Positions 12,407 through 24,780 of a stretch of DNA of 64,000 nt are shown one piece after another. Within the stretch, counting starts at the first letter, position 1. Every line of letters begins with the position of its first letter. The position numbers and the translations under genes were made by a program. Under the pieces are notes generated by a model, which did no database searches, had not been told where the DNA came from, and saw only the letters and a program-made list of their open reading frames with translations. This stretch comes from Dipetalonema caudispina (taxonomy: Eukaryota > Nematoda > Chromadorea > Rhabditida > Onchocercidae). Where the stretch lies: contig JABVXV010000073.1 of assembly GCA_013365325.1 (NCBI GenBank), positions 62,001 to 126,000 on the forward strand. The letters are read 5' to 3'.

Positions 12407-15400
12407 ATGAGTGCGAAGATGCGTTTCTCGATGGAATCAATATTATGCGGTCAAGTGGACAACAATGGTGCTACAGGGCGCAAACGTCCCCATGAAAGTT
12501 GTGACAAAGACGCCTGTGTCGATAATACAAATAAATGCAAGGAATCAAGCAGTGAGGTTTTGAGGGTAAGCAAAACTTTTATTTAATTCTAACTTATTCT
12601 CCAAAACATTTCGCATAGTGAAAAATTAGTTATAGAAAAATCAATTCTTTTGATTATTTCATTTAATTGCATAAGAAATATTTTGAGTTATAACAAGTTG
12701 CTTACATAGAATGTTCTCATTGGATATTTGATGATAATAATGATACTGGTACTTTATTTTTCCAGGCCAGTGCAAGTCCAGATCGACCGGAAAGTTCATC
12801 GTTAAACAGCACTAACAATAATGTAACGCCTGTTCAAGGTTCAAATTCACGATCATCGCACTTAATCGACAGCAATTTTTTTCCGGAAGAGCATATAAGC
12901 AATAAAATCGACGTATGTTTAGAAGTTTGGAAACGTTTGGAAAATATTTACGATCGTTTTATTGAATTAAAGAAAATAAATTCTCAACTCAATATCTTTC
13001 TCACTTTATAAGCAATAAATTAAATAGTTCTGACTCAAGCTTTTAAATCATTAACTGAGTTTTTCATTAAAGTTTTCGGATTGCTACAATGAAAAGAATT
13101 AGCAGCAAATTTTAGTAATCATTGATAAAAAGTCATAAAATGTTACTAGCTGTTATTTCGATTGGATCGAAAAATTTTGAGATGATATTGAATGTTCTCG
13201 AATTTAAAATTGATAGTCCTACTTCAAAATTGAATGACTGGGCGGCGATAGATCTTTTATCCAATCATCCATTGCTGCTTACAACAACAGTGATGGATGG
13301 TTTGCGTTTATGGCTTTCTAAACTGTTAACGAATAGCTCTGCTGCCACTTATGCTGTCTTAATCAGCGTATACTTTTCGTATCGAATAATTTGCTACCGT
13401 ATTGCTTCAACATTTTGATACTTCTTTACACTTATCACTGATCATTGGAATTTTATTATCATTTCCTTTATGAAAAATGAGTCATATATCAATTCTAAAC
13501 TCTACGTATAAATGACTTTCGTATTGCTTTTAATTTGTTTATTTTTTTGAAATCTTAACTATAGCATCTGTTGACAAGTATAATAGCATTTGATGCATTT
13601 TGAAATTGTTTTAAATATTTCTATTAATTTTTGCGATTTTTGATCTTTGTTATTTTAGGCTCATCAGGCTAGTTGTAGTACGAAATACACGAGATATTCT
13701 AAATCAGGGAATCAGGAAGGAATTGTCAGCAGAAGAAATGCTTGCAATGATGGGAAAATGGGTATCATCAGGTCTTCTAGATCAGTAAGTAATTATTGTA
13801 TATGTTTATAAATTGTATTACTTACTAATCAATTATTTCAATCATACTATACAACTTGTTTCATTATTATGCCCATCTTCTGAATTTGATTATATTAACA
13901 CTTTATCAAATGATGAATAATTGTTATGCTAACGTAATCGAATTATATTTTGAATAACAAACGCAGATTTTATCCACTTAATATCAGGAAATAAATTTAA
14001 AATTGATTTCTCATTGATCTCTGAATAACTAAGTGTTCGACAATCTTTTCATGGTTGAAAAAAGGAAAAAATTATGCGAGAAAAGAAAGTTAATTTTGTC
14101 GAAAAAATCTTTTTGATTACTCTGTATATTCTTTAATTATATGATTATAACTCTTTTATTTCTTTACGAATTGCAAAGTTCTGAGTTTAATAATTTTGTA
14201 AAATTAATTGTTTTTCAAATGCATCAAAAAATTTCTTTGAATAATTGCTGTTATTTTCCTTGGGTAAATGGAAAGAATGATGAGATAGTTGAAGGAAATT
14301 CAGCAAAATCTCCCACTAATCTTCAAATTCAAAAGAAGCAGTATTATTATAATTTATTTCTGTTTTTAAACGGAGTCATAATACTTGGTTCATGTAGTAA
14401 AACGACAATAAAAAGAGACGATATCATATCTGTCATTCTTCCTAGAAAATACCATTTCCAAGAATTAGATCACCAAGGTAACATTTGTCGCATTAACAGT
14501 TGGTTAATCGCTTCAACAGTGTCAAACAACTACTGTTACGCAATAAGCTGCAATACGGTGCCGCTTACCGACGATTATCTCATACATTAAAGTAACCCCT
14601 ATTGATTATGGATCATTTAACATTGTTGAATTGAGCTGTGTATTCCGTCCTCTTAATTACCATTCTCTTCTCTTTTCTTCCGCATTACGCAACCTCATCT
14701 ATGTACTATGTTTATTATTTTGCGCTGCTTTTTTCCAATCAGTGATTCAAGTTTTACTGAGATTTCGCTGATGAATCAAGAAGATTAAGGAAACCGAATT
14801 TTTTTAACTCAAAAATCTTCAAAAATGTTGGTATATTCAAAATTTTTGATGCATTTGTGTTTGAAAAATCGAATTTGAAATTGCTGCAACATGCAAAAAA
14901 CAGGCCTATAAATGTATTTTATATACTAAAAACCTTGTAGAAATGCATCTCATGTCTTCAGGAAGGTTCAACATCGCCAAACTGGTCAACTAATTTTGCC
15001 AAAGATACCAATCGACCGGGTTCAAGTTTGGAAATATATCATGAACCACTTAGTTTTAGTTCAGATGATGAGGGTCATTGCGATGATAATTCGAGGTATT
15101 ATAAAAGCAGTTGATACGAAAGTTTATTCACAATTAACAATGAAAGTAATTTAAGTTCTAATATTGAATTTTAGTGGATTGAAATGATTAAAATATTCCT
15201 AATATTGATTTTGTTAAGGAACAGTTATAAATCTGAACTCAGATGTCTATTCAAGAAACTTAAATATGCATAATTTTTCAACTAATTAATTCCTTTATAG
15301 GCAGACCAACAAGCACAACGGTAACCGAAGCAAGTCTGGTGCAACTAAGCCAGCTTACTCATACATTGCCTTAATCGCTATGGCTATTCTGAATAGCCCT

Positions 15401-16748
15401 GATAAGAAGTTAACGTTGTCGCAAATATGCGACTTTATTATTAACCGATTCCAGGTTTGTCTTTACTTAATAAATTTTTTGGTTCACTTAATTATTACCT
15501 GTGAAATAGGGCTTCTAGCGGTAAGCAATTTACTTCTATGAAGAGATCGATGCTCAGTTTTTAGCAAGAACCTAAATGATCTTAAAAGTTTGAAGATTCT
15601 CAATTTTGAAAAAAGTTAACAGATGTTTCTTCTCTTCGAAAATAACTTTAGCTTCATTTGGTTCATCCAGTTTATAGAGTAAATTTGAACTACCACGCCT
15701 GTTTACCATATCTTCTTCGGATTTTCAATTTCAGTGATTTCTGAAATTAAGAAATCTTGATAATTCTCGACAAATGGAAATTTATTTTATGAATTGATAG
15801 TAACCAAATTTGACTTTTACAGTATTATCGGGAAAAATTTCCGGCATGGCAAAATTCAATCAGGCATAATCTGAGTCTAAATGATTGTTTCGTCAAAATC
15901 CCACGTGAGCCAGGAAATCCCGGAAAAGGAAATTATTGGGCATTAGATCCGAAGGCTGAGGATATGTTCGATAATGGATCATTCCTTAGGCGTCGCAAAA
16001 GGTCTTTTACATTCCTTAACATTTTGAAAGCACTGATTTGATTTTTATTAGGGGTGGAAGAATGGTTAGTATAAGGATTACGGTATGAAAATGATACTAT
16101 TTTAAACGAAATGGTTTCTATGCTTTTTACATTATACAAGTCGAACAGCGTGCAGAATTAATTAGTTACCGACAGATGGGTGGCATTCTGTGAATTAGAA
16201 AGTAAATTGTGAAAACGATCTTGTTGCACGATTTAAGATTTCGAATTGTTTTTTTGAAGTAATAGATTAATCACTGTGCAAAGTTTTTCATTCCTATAGT
16301 TCATGCTTGATTTTCGACATTTGAATAAAATTTAGACGGTTTTTAGAAGGAAAAAAATTTCAGATTCAAGCGTCAGCAACCAGAACCGGATTATCAATCA
16401 GTCACTTATCCGGGAGCACCGTTCTTACCCCCAGGACCACCATTTTTACCTTCCGCATTCCTCGGAACTCCTGGTGTCTCACCACTTCGATTAGCTCCTA
16501 TGAGACCGGCTCCATCCTTACCATTTCCACCACTTGTACCTCGTTTATCTGAAGGTTTCCAATCTCGAATTCCTGTCACTAATCCACGAACACTAATAAT
16601 ACCATCAGCTACGCATGCACCATCATCTTTTCCATGCATTCCCACGGGTATATCACCACCTGCTGATCACCAAAAGTTGCTTGCAACAATAGCTGCAAAA
16701 GTTATAGCATCATCGCAGAACGATAGTAGTGCTACGACATACAAGTAA
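12407..16748 (+). CDS. unc-130: Forkhead transcription factor, FoxD / UNC-130 type
   Basis: Seven exons keep one frame: 12407-12565, 12766-12912, 13659-13784, 14962-15095, 15301-15454, 15823-16001 and 16364-16748, giving 427 residues. The forkhead (winged-helix) domain is at about residues 205-300. It begins [18 protein letters not shown], carries recognition helix [20 protein letters not shown] and wing [10 protein letters not shown], and ends [15 protein letters not shown], a FoxD hallmark. The protein should be nuclear and bind DNA; in C. elegans, UNC-130 acts in neuron specification and axon/cell migration. The N-terminus is Ser/Asn-rich and the C-terminus is Pro-rich without a domain. 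The start is the first ATG after an in-frame TGA at 12395; a CAG at 12387 may be a spliced-leader site. The stop codon overlaps a strong splice donor, so a longer C-terminus is possible. The first forkhead motif has KPAYS where most family members have KPPYS. Confidence 0.9.
13122..13418 (+). other. Coding-like patch inside forkhead intron 2
   Basis: A 98-codon frame lies within intron 2. Its second half (about 13226-13376) is GC-richer than the rest of the intron and encodes a plausible peptide containing [18 protein letters not shown]. It ends at AGC|GTATAC, a possible donor, but I found no acceptor in a phase that fits the preceding forkhead exon. It may be an alternative exon, a nested gene piece or an intronic enhancer. 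Confidence 0.2.
14141..14590 (+). other. 149-codon open frame nested in forkhead intron 3
   Basis: An uninterrupted frame from the ATG at 14141 to a TAA at 14588 lies wholly inside intron 3 of the forkhead gene, on the same strand. The encoded peptide starts with a hydrophobic stretch ([11 protein letters not shown]) and has several cysteines, but no family is recognised. Such a length is unusual by chance in AT-rich DNA. A relic of a nested gene or plain chance are both possible. Confidence 0.2.
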
Positions 16749-16752
16749 GACA
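16744..16752 (+). promoter_or_regulatory. Splice donor overlapping the forkhead stop codon
   Basis: The last codons read TAC AAG TAA with the stop at 16746-16748. The same bases form A|GTAAGA with GT at 16745, close to the consensus donor. If used, the stop is removed and translation continues into a downstream exon; 17805-17980 is the candidate. Confidence 0.45.
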
Positions 16753-17804
16753 AGAGCAGCACACTGATATATATATATATATGTATGATAATAAATTCGA
16801 AGTCAGTTTTTGCTGAATGTATCTCATCAATTGTATACTTCACCAGGGCTTTTTTTCATTTCATTGCTGTTGTATAATCTCTGTTGTTCACTTATTATTG
16901 CTCATTTTTAGTGTTGATTAGTCTTAATGATCCATGGTCAGTGGTCAGACATCTATGTGAAACACTCGAAATTAGTTTAGATTCTATTTTGGTTGACTTT
17001 TAAATTCAATGTTCGAAAAATTTCACTTGCTTTTTGAAAAGTTCATCTGCAGATTTAATAAAAATACATGCATAATAAAAATTGCTGCTGAAGATTTTTG
17101 TGTGTAACACCGATATTAATAATCAATTTGTTAGCATTTATAAAAAGCATATTTTGCATAATTCCGAGATATTTCCACCTGACTCACCCCACAGATGCTT
17201 TTATCTTGTCATTCTTCTATCATTTGGGTTTAAATTGAATTTGAAAATAATCCGTCAATCTTATCGAATTAGAGACAGTGAAATGTCATTTTTTATAACT
17301 CTCGCTCAATATACCAGTTTTCTTTTCTTTCCTTTCGTTCCCTCACTGCATTGAAATATTTTGAATAATCAAATTTCGTCAGTATCTGACGATAATGTCA
17401 AGAATTGATGAAAATGCATCATGTGTCATACGTCATACTGTCATAGTGTTATTCTTTCTTTTAAGTGAAAAAAATATGTGGTTCACGTGGTTTATTACTG
17501 TTGTAGTTTCAAACATTCAACACAAAAACATTTCGGCACGAATTTAAACTTCCTCTTATATCATCTTCTGATATGGAAACGTACTCATCAATTGGGTCAA
17601 GTATTAATGTAAATATGTGATAACAGTTATTTCATGCTTTTATTATTTATTCTTTTCATGTTCACTTGTTTATTTAGTTGTTCATTTGTTTATTTACTGA
17701 CATTGTACCTATTCTAATAAAGGTGACAATTTTTGTGAACTAAAGTACAGTCATGAAGCAAAAAAGAAAAAATCACACATCAGAGAGTTAACTTGTTGTC
17801 GCAG

Positions 17805-17980
17805 ATGCAAATTTGATGGAATTATCGTTTCTCTATCAGAAAAATCAATCGCCCTTGAAGAGGGAACATCTTCAGGCTACAGAGTTGCATTATCCAACTG
17901 CAATGATACATACCTCCAATACACTTCAATCTTCAAGTGATTTCGTCTCAACTGCCAATCACTCTCATCCTTTCTTCTAA
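17805..17980 (+). CDS. Candidate alternative 3' exon of the forkhead gene
   Basis: After the acceptor TTGTCGCAG at 17804 two frames are open. Joined in phase to the donor at 16745, the frame reads KCKFDGIIVSLSEK and stops at the TGA at 17938. The other frame looks more like a transcription-factor tail (LYQKNQSPLKREHLQ, then SSSDFVSTANHSHPFF) and stops at the TAA at 17978. It would need a phase-1 donor, such as ACGG|GTATAT in the last forkhead exon, or entry at the acceptor TCTCTATCAG inside this segment. The base composition is that of exons, not of the flanking intergenic DNA. Either way it would give the protein a different C-terminus. Which junction is real cannot be settled from sequence alone. 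Confidence 0.4.
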
Positions 17981-20900
17981 CCTCTTATTTTACATCTTTC
18001 CTTTCTCCAATAAATTACGATCCATCATCTTCTAGAGAATCACTACTTTCACAGTTGTGCTTCAGACTAAAGCTTAGAATCGAACAGCTTCGGGTCATTG
18101 ATCATCTTATTGTTTGGATAAATTTGTTGAAAGTCATAAGAAACATCGTTTATTTGTTTTGATAGCAAATGCAAACAATATTTCTAGATTTCTAGATTTG
18201 AAAAGATAAGATATGTATGTGTCAATATGAGTTGTCAAAATATTTTCAGAACTTTTTCCACTTCTGATATTTATTTTTTGTTTAATTAAAAAATTGGAGA
18301 AAGAAACCATTGCAATGAAATATATCGACATGATGAAAATTTTGCAGAAAATGAGTATTATTTTTACAACAAAGCTTAAAAGTTAAAAATTGTTTCAATA
18401 TAAAGGTTTACTTATTATTATAGCTATCAAAAATTAACTTCTGACAAGGAAATTTTTTAGGTCGATTAGTCAAGAATTCGAGGAATTCCTAAAAATTTAA
18501 TTAAAAAGCCTTTTCTGACTCAAATAAACGGTCTAAGATTGAAACCTGTTTTTAAGGAGATGGTTAAATACGCAGTAACTCCATTTGATGGGTGGAGAAT
18601 TAACACTTGTGAAATGACGATTAACAGTTGTTACTAATTTGATGTGACACAATAACAAAAATTGTTTACTTCTCTACCTCTCCTAAAGAACCATTTCTCA
18701 TTCAACCAGAAATTTACACAAATTCTTAATTAATTTGTCAAATAATCGTTCACTCACAAAATTAAAGTATTTGTATTAAACCCAAAAACAGCGGATAGTC
18801 ATATGATTTCAACTAACTCATTTTATTTCTTTATATGATACTTATTAAACTATATTTCAAATCTTAAATGTATTGAATCGACATGAACTATTTTCAACAA
18901 GAAGAAAAAAAACTTTTAATTCACTTCAAGTATTCGAAATACGGTCTACAAAACGATTTCACCTCTTTTCTTTACAAGCAATATCTTTGAAAGTGTTATC
19001 AAAGTTCTTTGTAATTAAATGGATTTTGAATAGATCGTTCCGAAAAAAAAACTTACAGCGGAATAAGCATAGTTTTGTTCTTTCTCAGGTGCTTGTATTT
19101 TGCACATTTATGTTCTCATCAAAATGTCAAATAAAATTATCATTAAAATCTCATTTTCTATGATGTTTGACTGATGTGCTTTAAATCCATAAATAGTTTG
19201 ATTTGTTTAACAAAGACAGAAGAACTTTTGTTATGGGCCTATCGATGTGGCGGTATTGAGTTCATTGCATATTCCCATTAAGTAACTAATCCCACAAATC
19301 TCTCTGTGTATATGTATCATCTTGCTATTGAATTTAGAATTATTTTATTGTTAACATATGTTTTTTGTAACTCATTCAAACGTTTACTCAGCTGAATTCA
19401 AAAATTGGAATGTATTTTTGATTTAATGGTTGAAAGAAAGTTTAATTTTGCAGAATTTATCCTTTCTGAAATTATGATTGCTTGACGATATTTAAATGAA
19501 CGACGGCGATAGCTACCAAATTTCAACGCAAAATGATGATATCTTTTGCTACATTCAGCAGCTATCATTTATAGCAAAGATATTTTTTTTTTTTAAATAA
19601 AATATAATGTACTAAAGGATTCTGATTTAGTTTTTCAAAATTTGTAAAATCCTTTCTTTTCAAAGACATTAACTTTTAAATCCTTTTAAAGCAGTAATCA
19701 ATTGATAATAAGTAATGGACCACTAGTGCAGATACCGCTATTTAGACCTAAATATGAATCGTACGTGTTTTACTCATCTATACTTATCTTTTTAGAATTT
19801 ATTGAAATTTTTGTTGATTCGTTTATTTCACTCCCGTAAAAGCTATTTATCGGTATGTTATACATAAATCATTGTTAGCAACACAACACATACAATCAAA
19901 TACAAATGCACCGACAAAAATATAAAACAATCGTGGCTAACTTAAAAAAGGAACTTTTAAAGAGAGAAAGAGAGAGAGAGAGAGAGAGAGGGAGGGAGGG
20001 AAATAGATTAGTTATTGGACCACCCATAATCATAGAAAATTTCTTAGTCATCGTTGTAGATCTTCGGCTCCATTTGCAGTTGATGATATCCCTTTACCGT
20101 AAAGTTTTGTAGTAATGATTTTGGGATCACATCAAAGGATAGCGAAAATACTGTCTTTTAGGCAATTGGTCAGGTGTTAACAACATCAACGGTTGCTTAT
20201 GCGATTGCATTGATTAAGCTCAGCGACAACTATTATGTCCAATTGATACTTACAAATATATGCGAAATCTGAAAATATGACGATTAATTAAATTTAAATA
20301 CAAATAGCCAATTAAATACTGTTAGATATTATTCATAATGAAATGATCAATAACCATTTTGTTCACTAAGCTTTGCAATAATCCCATGTTATAGGAAGGA
20401 AGAGATTCGTTTTAAAAATTATGATTAATTTTGAAGAATGATTGTAGTGCAAAGCCATTTTACAACTAATCTTTTCAAAAATGTAGCAACGATGAGTCAT
20501 GACTCATAATAGCATCGTCGTAAAGATAATTCTGTTTCAACAAGCTTCTTCTCAAAAGGATGCACAACTATATGTTTCATCTAACATATCATCGTATTAT
20601 ATATCATCATTTCTCATTGATGAAGTACTTTTACTTTTTAATATTTTCTCATCATCACTTAATTAAAAATTATTCAAATATTAACACTTGTTCTTTACCA
20701 TTGAATAAGTTCATTAGTAATAATTTCCCATTCTCTAAAGTTCTCCGCTTTAAATTTCAGTAATAATAAATTAATAATTTAACAGGATTATATAGAGAAC
20801 CCTAATTAATGCAATGATTGCTCCATCACTATAACATGGAAAACTTTAACATTTCATTAGAAAATTAAAAGCAGGAAATAAGTTGAATTTCAACGCTGAG

Positions 20901-23900
20901 CCTATAATCTTATAAAATTTAATCATATTTATGTTTAAATTCAAAAATCATTGCTAAAATTTGATTAAACTTCAAATTATTATTACTGTTTCTACTCACT
21001 GCTTTAAATGGAATACTCTTTTTAATAGACTTGAAAAAATTTCAAATAATTGACCATCATTGTGACTTCTTCAAATATTCTCTTCACAAGTTTACTGCCA
21101 TACCCTGATTGCAGTTTTTTTTTGACGAAATATCATGAAACTGTATGAGTTAATTGATAAGCAAATAATGATGCATCAATGTGAGGCAGCTGTCTTTTCT
21201 CCTATCATTCTACATCATCTTTTTTGCTTATGCTGATAAGACAAGAAACAAGTATTGAAGTTTGTCTACGTCGATTCTGTATCTCATCATACAATACATT
21301 CACGAACAAACAACATTGTTCTCATTACAGGAAAAAGACAAACGATGCCGCTTCTTTTCGTTCTTGCCGCTAAAATCTTCTCTTGTAAACTTGTTCGATG
21401 CTTAAGAAGCAAAACTAACATTATTATCAGTAGAAGTTATCACCGATTTTAATGGTCACTAATACAAACATCACATCCATATTTCATTTTTTATGTTTTA
21501 ATATAAGAGAAAAACTGTACGGGGATTTTTCATTAAAATTATTTTAATGAGTAATTTTTAAAGCTTTACGTAACATTTTATTATGTAATTCAATTCATTA
21601 GTGTCTTAGAACTAATTAATATATCTTATAGACTATCCGTAGACTTTTATTTCACTTAATTTTCGATAAAATAAATTTTCTCAAAGTAATCACTACGTTG
21701 AATATAGTGAATAGTATTAGTGTTAAGGGTAATAGAAAGCATTTATATGATCGACTTTAACTTAAAAAACTGTTCACTCAATTTAGAAAAGAAATATCAT
21801 TCGGTCTTCAAAATGGATTTTAGAATCCGGAATTCAGGATGTATTGTTACTTTGAAGATGCGGTAGAAGAAGGGCGATAGGGATCAAATAGTGAGGGATA
21901 ATTTACAATTCACACCATCATTGAAGCAATTTGTCGCTCGTTACTCTTGTGCGAACTTCACGAACCGTTTATTGCTTACTAACAGTTGTTCAAGTCGTAA
22001 TTCTCAATGCTTCCCGATATCTTCCCCCAACTTGGCTTCCTCTTCTCTTCAACCATCTTCTTTCTTTTTCTGTCCTCCTCATTTGGCCAACTGACAACAA
22101 AATGCCAAATAAAATATATGTTTGATTGTTTGGGGTGATAATTTGTTGTGGAAAAGTGAAGAAAATACTGCGAACAGTGAATTAACATTATGTTATCCGA
22201 TAGTTTTGTTTAAAAGTGATGAAATTCTTGTGCTAGAAAGTTTGAAATTACTGCAATTATGAGATGATATCATTCGACTTGCCCTTATTTCACTCTTTTC
22301 CTGCTTCTCATTCGGGAAGATCGGACGGGTTGAACGAGGGAACGAAAGAAGAGAAAGGATTGATTGTATTTTCCAATTTCTGCTAGCTTGGCATTTTAAA
22401 AAACCATAACATTTTTTTAAAAAAATAGTAATTATCTTTTTTCAACATATTTGAAATGGAAATCATTAAGAGGATCTCATTATAGCAGACATATCATGCA
22501 GCTGGAATGAAAGGAATTCAGTAGAAAGTTAAAAATCCGAAAATTAATGATCATAAACCGAAAAATTTCACTTTAACAGTTTTATGTAATTCGGTTGCTG
22601 AAAAAACCTCGATCAATTGCATCCGATGCTTCTTCAAAATATTGATATTCTTTCTCAATTGCTTATCGATTCTTTTATAAACAGATCACTGAGATTGAAA
22701 TCAAATAATATACTATATCATCTCGCCAAAAATACTTTAATTTTTTTAAGTAATATAAGTTATAGGTTAGTAGAAGTAGAAAATTATTTTTGCAATTTGT
22801 ACATTCGATATTTCCATCACCTTTGAAAGCATCATTACTCAAGTCAGAAAAAAAGTACCACAGACAAGCAATCTATATCACAGATAAATTTCAAATTTTA
22901 CAAAAGAATGAACATAATGATCGCTGAAATTACTCTCCTGTTAATTACAAAATTTCATTGAGATGTACTGAGCATACGCATTTTGTAGTTTATCTCTGAT
23001 GCTGAAGATTTTTTACTGTAACAGTTTTTTTCTTTTTTTTTTAGTGGGAATAATAAGTTAAATTCACTACCATGATATATTTTGTTTTACGTATTATAAT
23101 TAAAATTTTTGATCCTTCAACAAATTTTCTCATTTCCAACATAAACATTTAAATTACCTTTTCGTCGTAACCTTGTTGAAAATGATCAAATTGGAAAATA
23201 TATGAAATTGTAAAGATTTGAGATTCTATCTTTCACATTTTTTAGAAAAAGCGAAATATAATAATTTAAAATTTCCAAAGAAATTAAAAGCAAAAAGTTT
23301 TTGAGTCATCGAATTTGAAATAGACAAAAAGTCTATTTTTTTTTTTTCGAAAATATTGCATGCATAAATAACTTGTTGGGGAGGGATCAGTAAGAGGTAA
23401 TGAAATTATAAAGTTGCTATCGAGAGTTAAAGTTTTTATTAGAAGTTAGTTGGGAAAACAAAGCTTCCATGTTAGGCTAATGAAAATATGGAATTATTGA
23501 CAAAACTAATTGAGTTTTAAAGAGAGAAAAAGTAATTTGTCGTCATTAAACCACTGAAAATGAAAGAATCATCAACAATATTTGAAGCAAACAAGTCTGT
23601 AAATAGGTATTTCTCTAATTGTAACTCAATTAGCAATAAATTCCGAGTAAATGATTGTAATATGAGCGCATTCATTGAACCTTAATATAGTCATTAACTT
23701 AATTACTATCGATTCGAACATAATTAATAGATAAATATATAGTGATAAAAAGTTGCTTGTAATTGTAAAGGGACAAAACTTGGTACTTTGGTAATTTAAC
23801 TGCACAGTTATTCTTTAATACTTTCAGTAATTTCAAAAAAGTGAAATTCGAAATGAACTTAACACTGAAATCAGGATCAAAGCAGCATTTTTAAAGAGCC

Positions 23901-24370
23901 AAATAAGAAATGCATTCATGAATCCATTTCAGTTTGATGAATTAGTTAAGTTCAATTGAATCCTAATCATAATGATTAATATTGCTGACTATCTACGCTT
24001 CTCAGATAAATCCCTCTGATCTCTCATTTATAAAAATAAAATCTTAACAAAAAAAATCAAAAAAAAAAAGGAAGAAAGTTGAGCATTGAGTATGGAGCAC
24101 CACCAATAGTGATACACCTCACCAGCTCATAAAAATGAAATAAAGAAATTTATCGGTTACTGTATAGCAATATGACATTTGCGCTATTCATTACTCATCC
24201 TTTGGAACGTCAGCAATAGTTTTTTATTTTAGTTGATATGAGTATAGTGAAACCAATTCTGAAATCATTTCTCGTTCTAATACTTGTGATAATTTTAAGA
24301 ATTTGTTTATGAAACTATAAAATATGTAAACCTAATATTCGCATATAGGTATAATGACCCGACTTTATTT
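17981..24370. other. Gene-poor AT-rich region
   Basis: No gene could be supported here. Open frames such as 18873-19163 encode AT-driven Lys/Phe/Ser-rich peptides without domains. A GC-richer patch at about 21850-22350 has short overlapping frames on both strands (for example 21891-22094) and may be regulatory or transcribed non-coding DNA. There is a 10-bp inverted repeat at 21530-21550. Confidence 0.5.
19961..20001. repeat. GA microsatellite
   Basis: AGAGAG run passing into GGGAGG units, which creates an artefactual low-complexity frame. Confidence 0.9.
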
Positions 24371-24780
24371 AGATAGTTTATTAACCTTGAAATTATTTTG
24401 GTTATCGCACATGATTAAATTCATTTAGAAAAGAGCTAATCATGCAATGTTTCCTTTTATGTAAGAAATTATTTGTAAGAAAAGCAAAGAACGGATAAAT
24501 TTCGAAATAAAACTTTGTAAGTTTCAAAGTGGGAAATTGACCAACGTAAAGTATGTAAACAACATTTGAATTAGATTCTCGAAGTGCATGCTTACGATAA
24601 TAATGGAGAAATAAATTGATGATCGAGTTCAATTTTGTTAAATGAAATACTTGCATTGGATATTCACACATTGTTTTTCCGCTTCAATTGCATTTTCACC
24701 TAGAATACCCAAGTAGAAGTATAAATTGATCACTTTGAATGCTACAGCTGCTTCACTCCTAATATGAACTTTGACATATA
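24371..24780 (-). pseudogene. Frameshifted copy of the last exon of the 7TM receptor
   Basis: This segment aligns along its length with 27249-27650, covering the last exon and the neighbouring intron of the intact receptor gene about 2.9 kb away in the same orientation. The TM7 region is still readable (LTKLNSIINLFLHYYRKHAL against the intact LTKLNSIINLFLHYHRNPAL). Upstream of it a net one-base loss breaks the frame, so the acceptor-proximal frame ends at a TAA. The CAG acceptor is lost, and the donor GTAAGTC of the preceding intron has become ATATGTC. Similarity stops at about the donor, and no other receptor exons lie around it. It is a partial-duplication pseudogene. Confidence 0.8.

Noticed and set aside
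16406..16645. Gly-rich minus-strand frame resembling collagen
   Set aside because: It is the antisense of the Pro-rich last forkhead exon; the apparent Gly richness mirrors CCA/CCT proline codons.
18873..19163. 96-codon plus-strand frame
   Set aside because: Low-GC composition, Lys/Phe/Ser-rich peptide, no splice context and no motif; consistent with chance.
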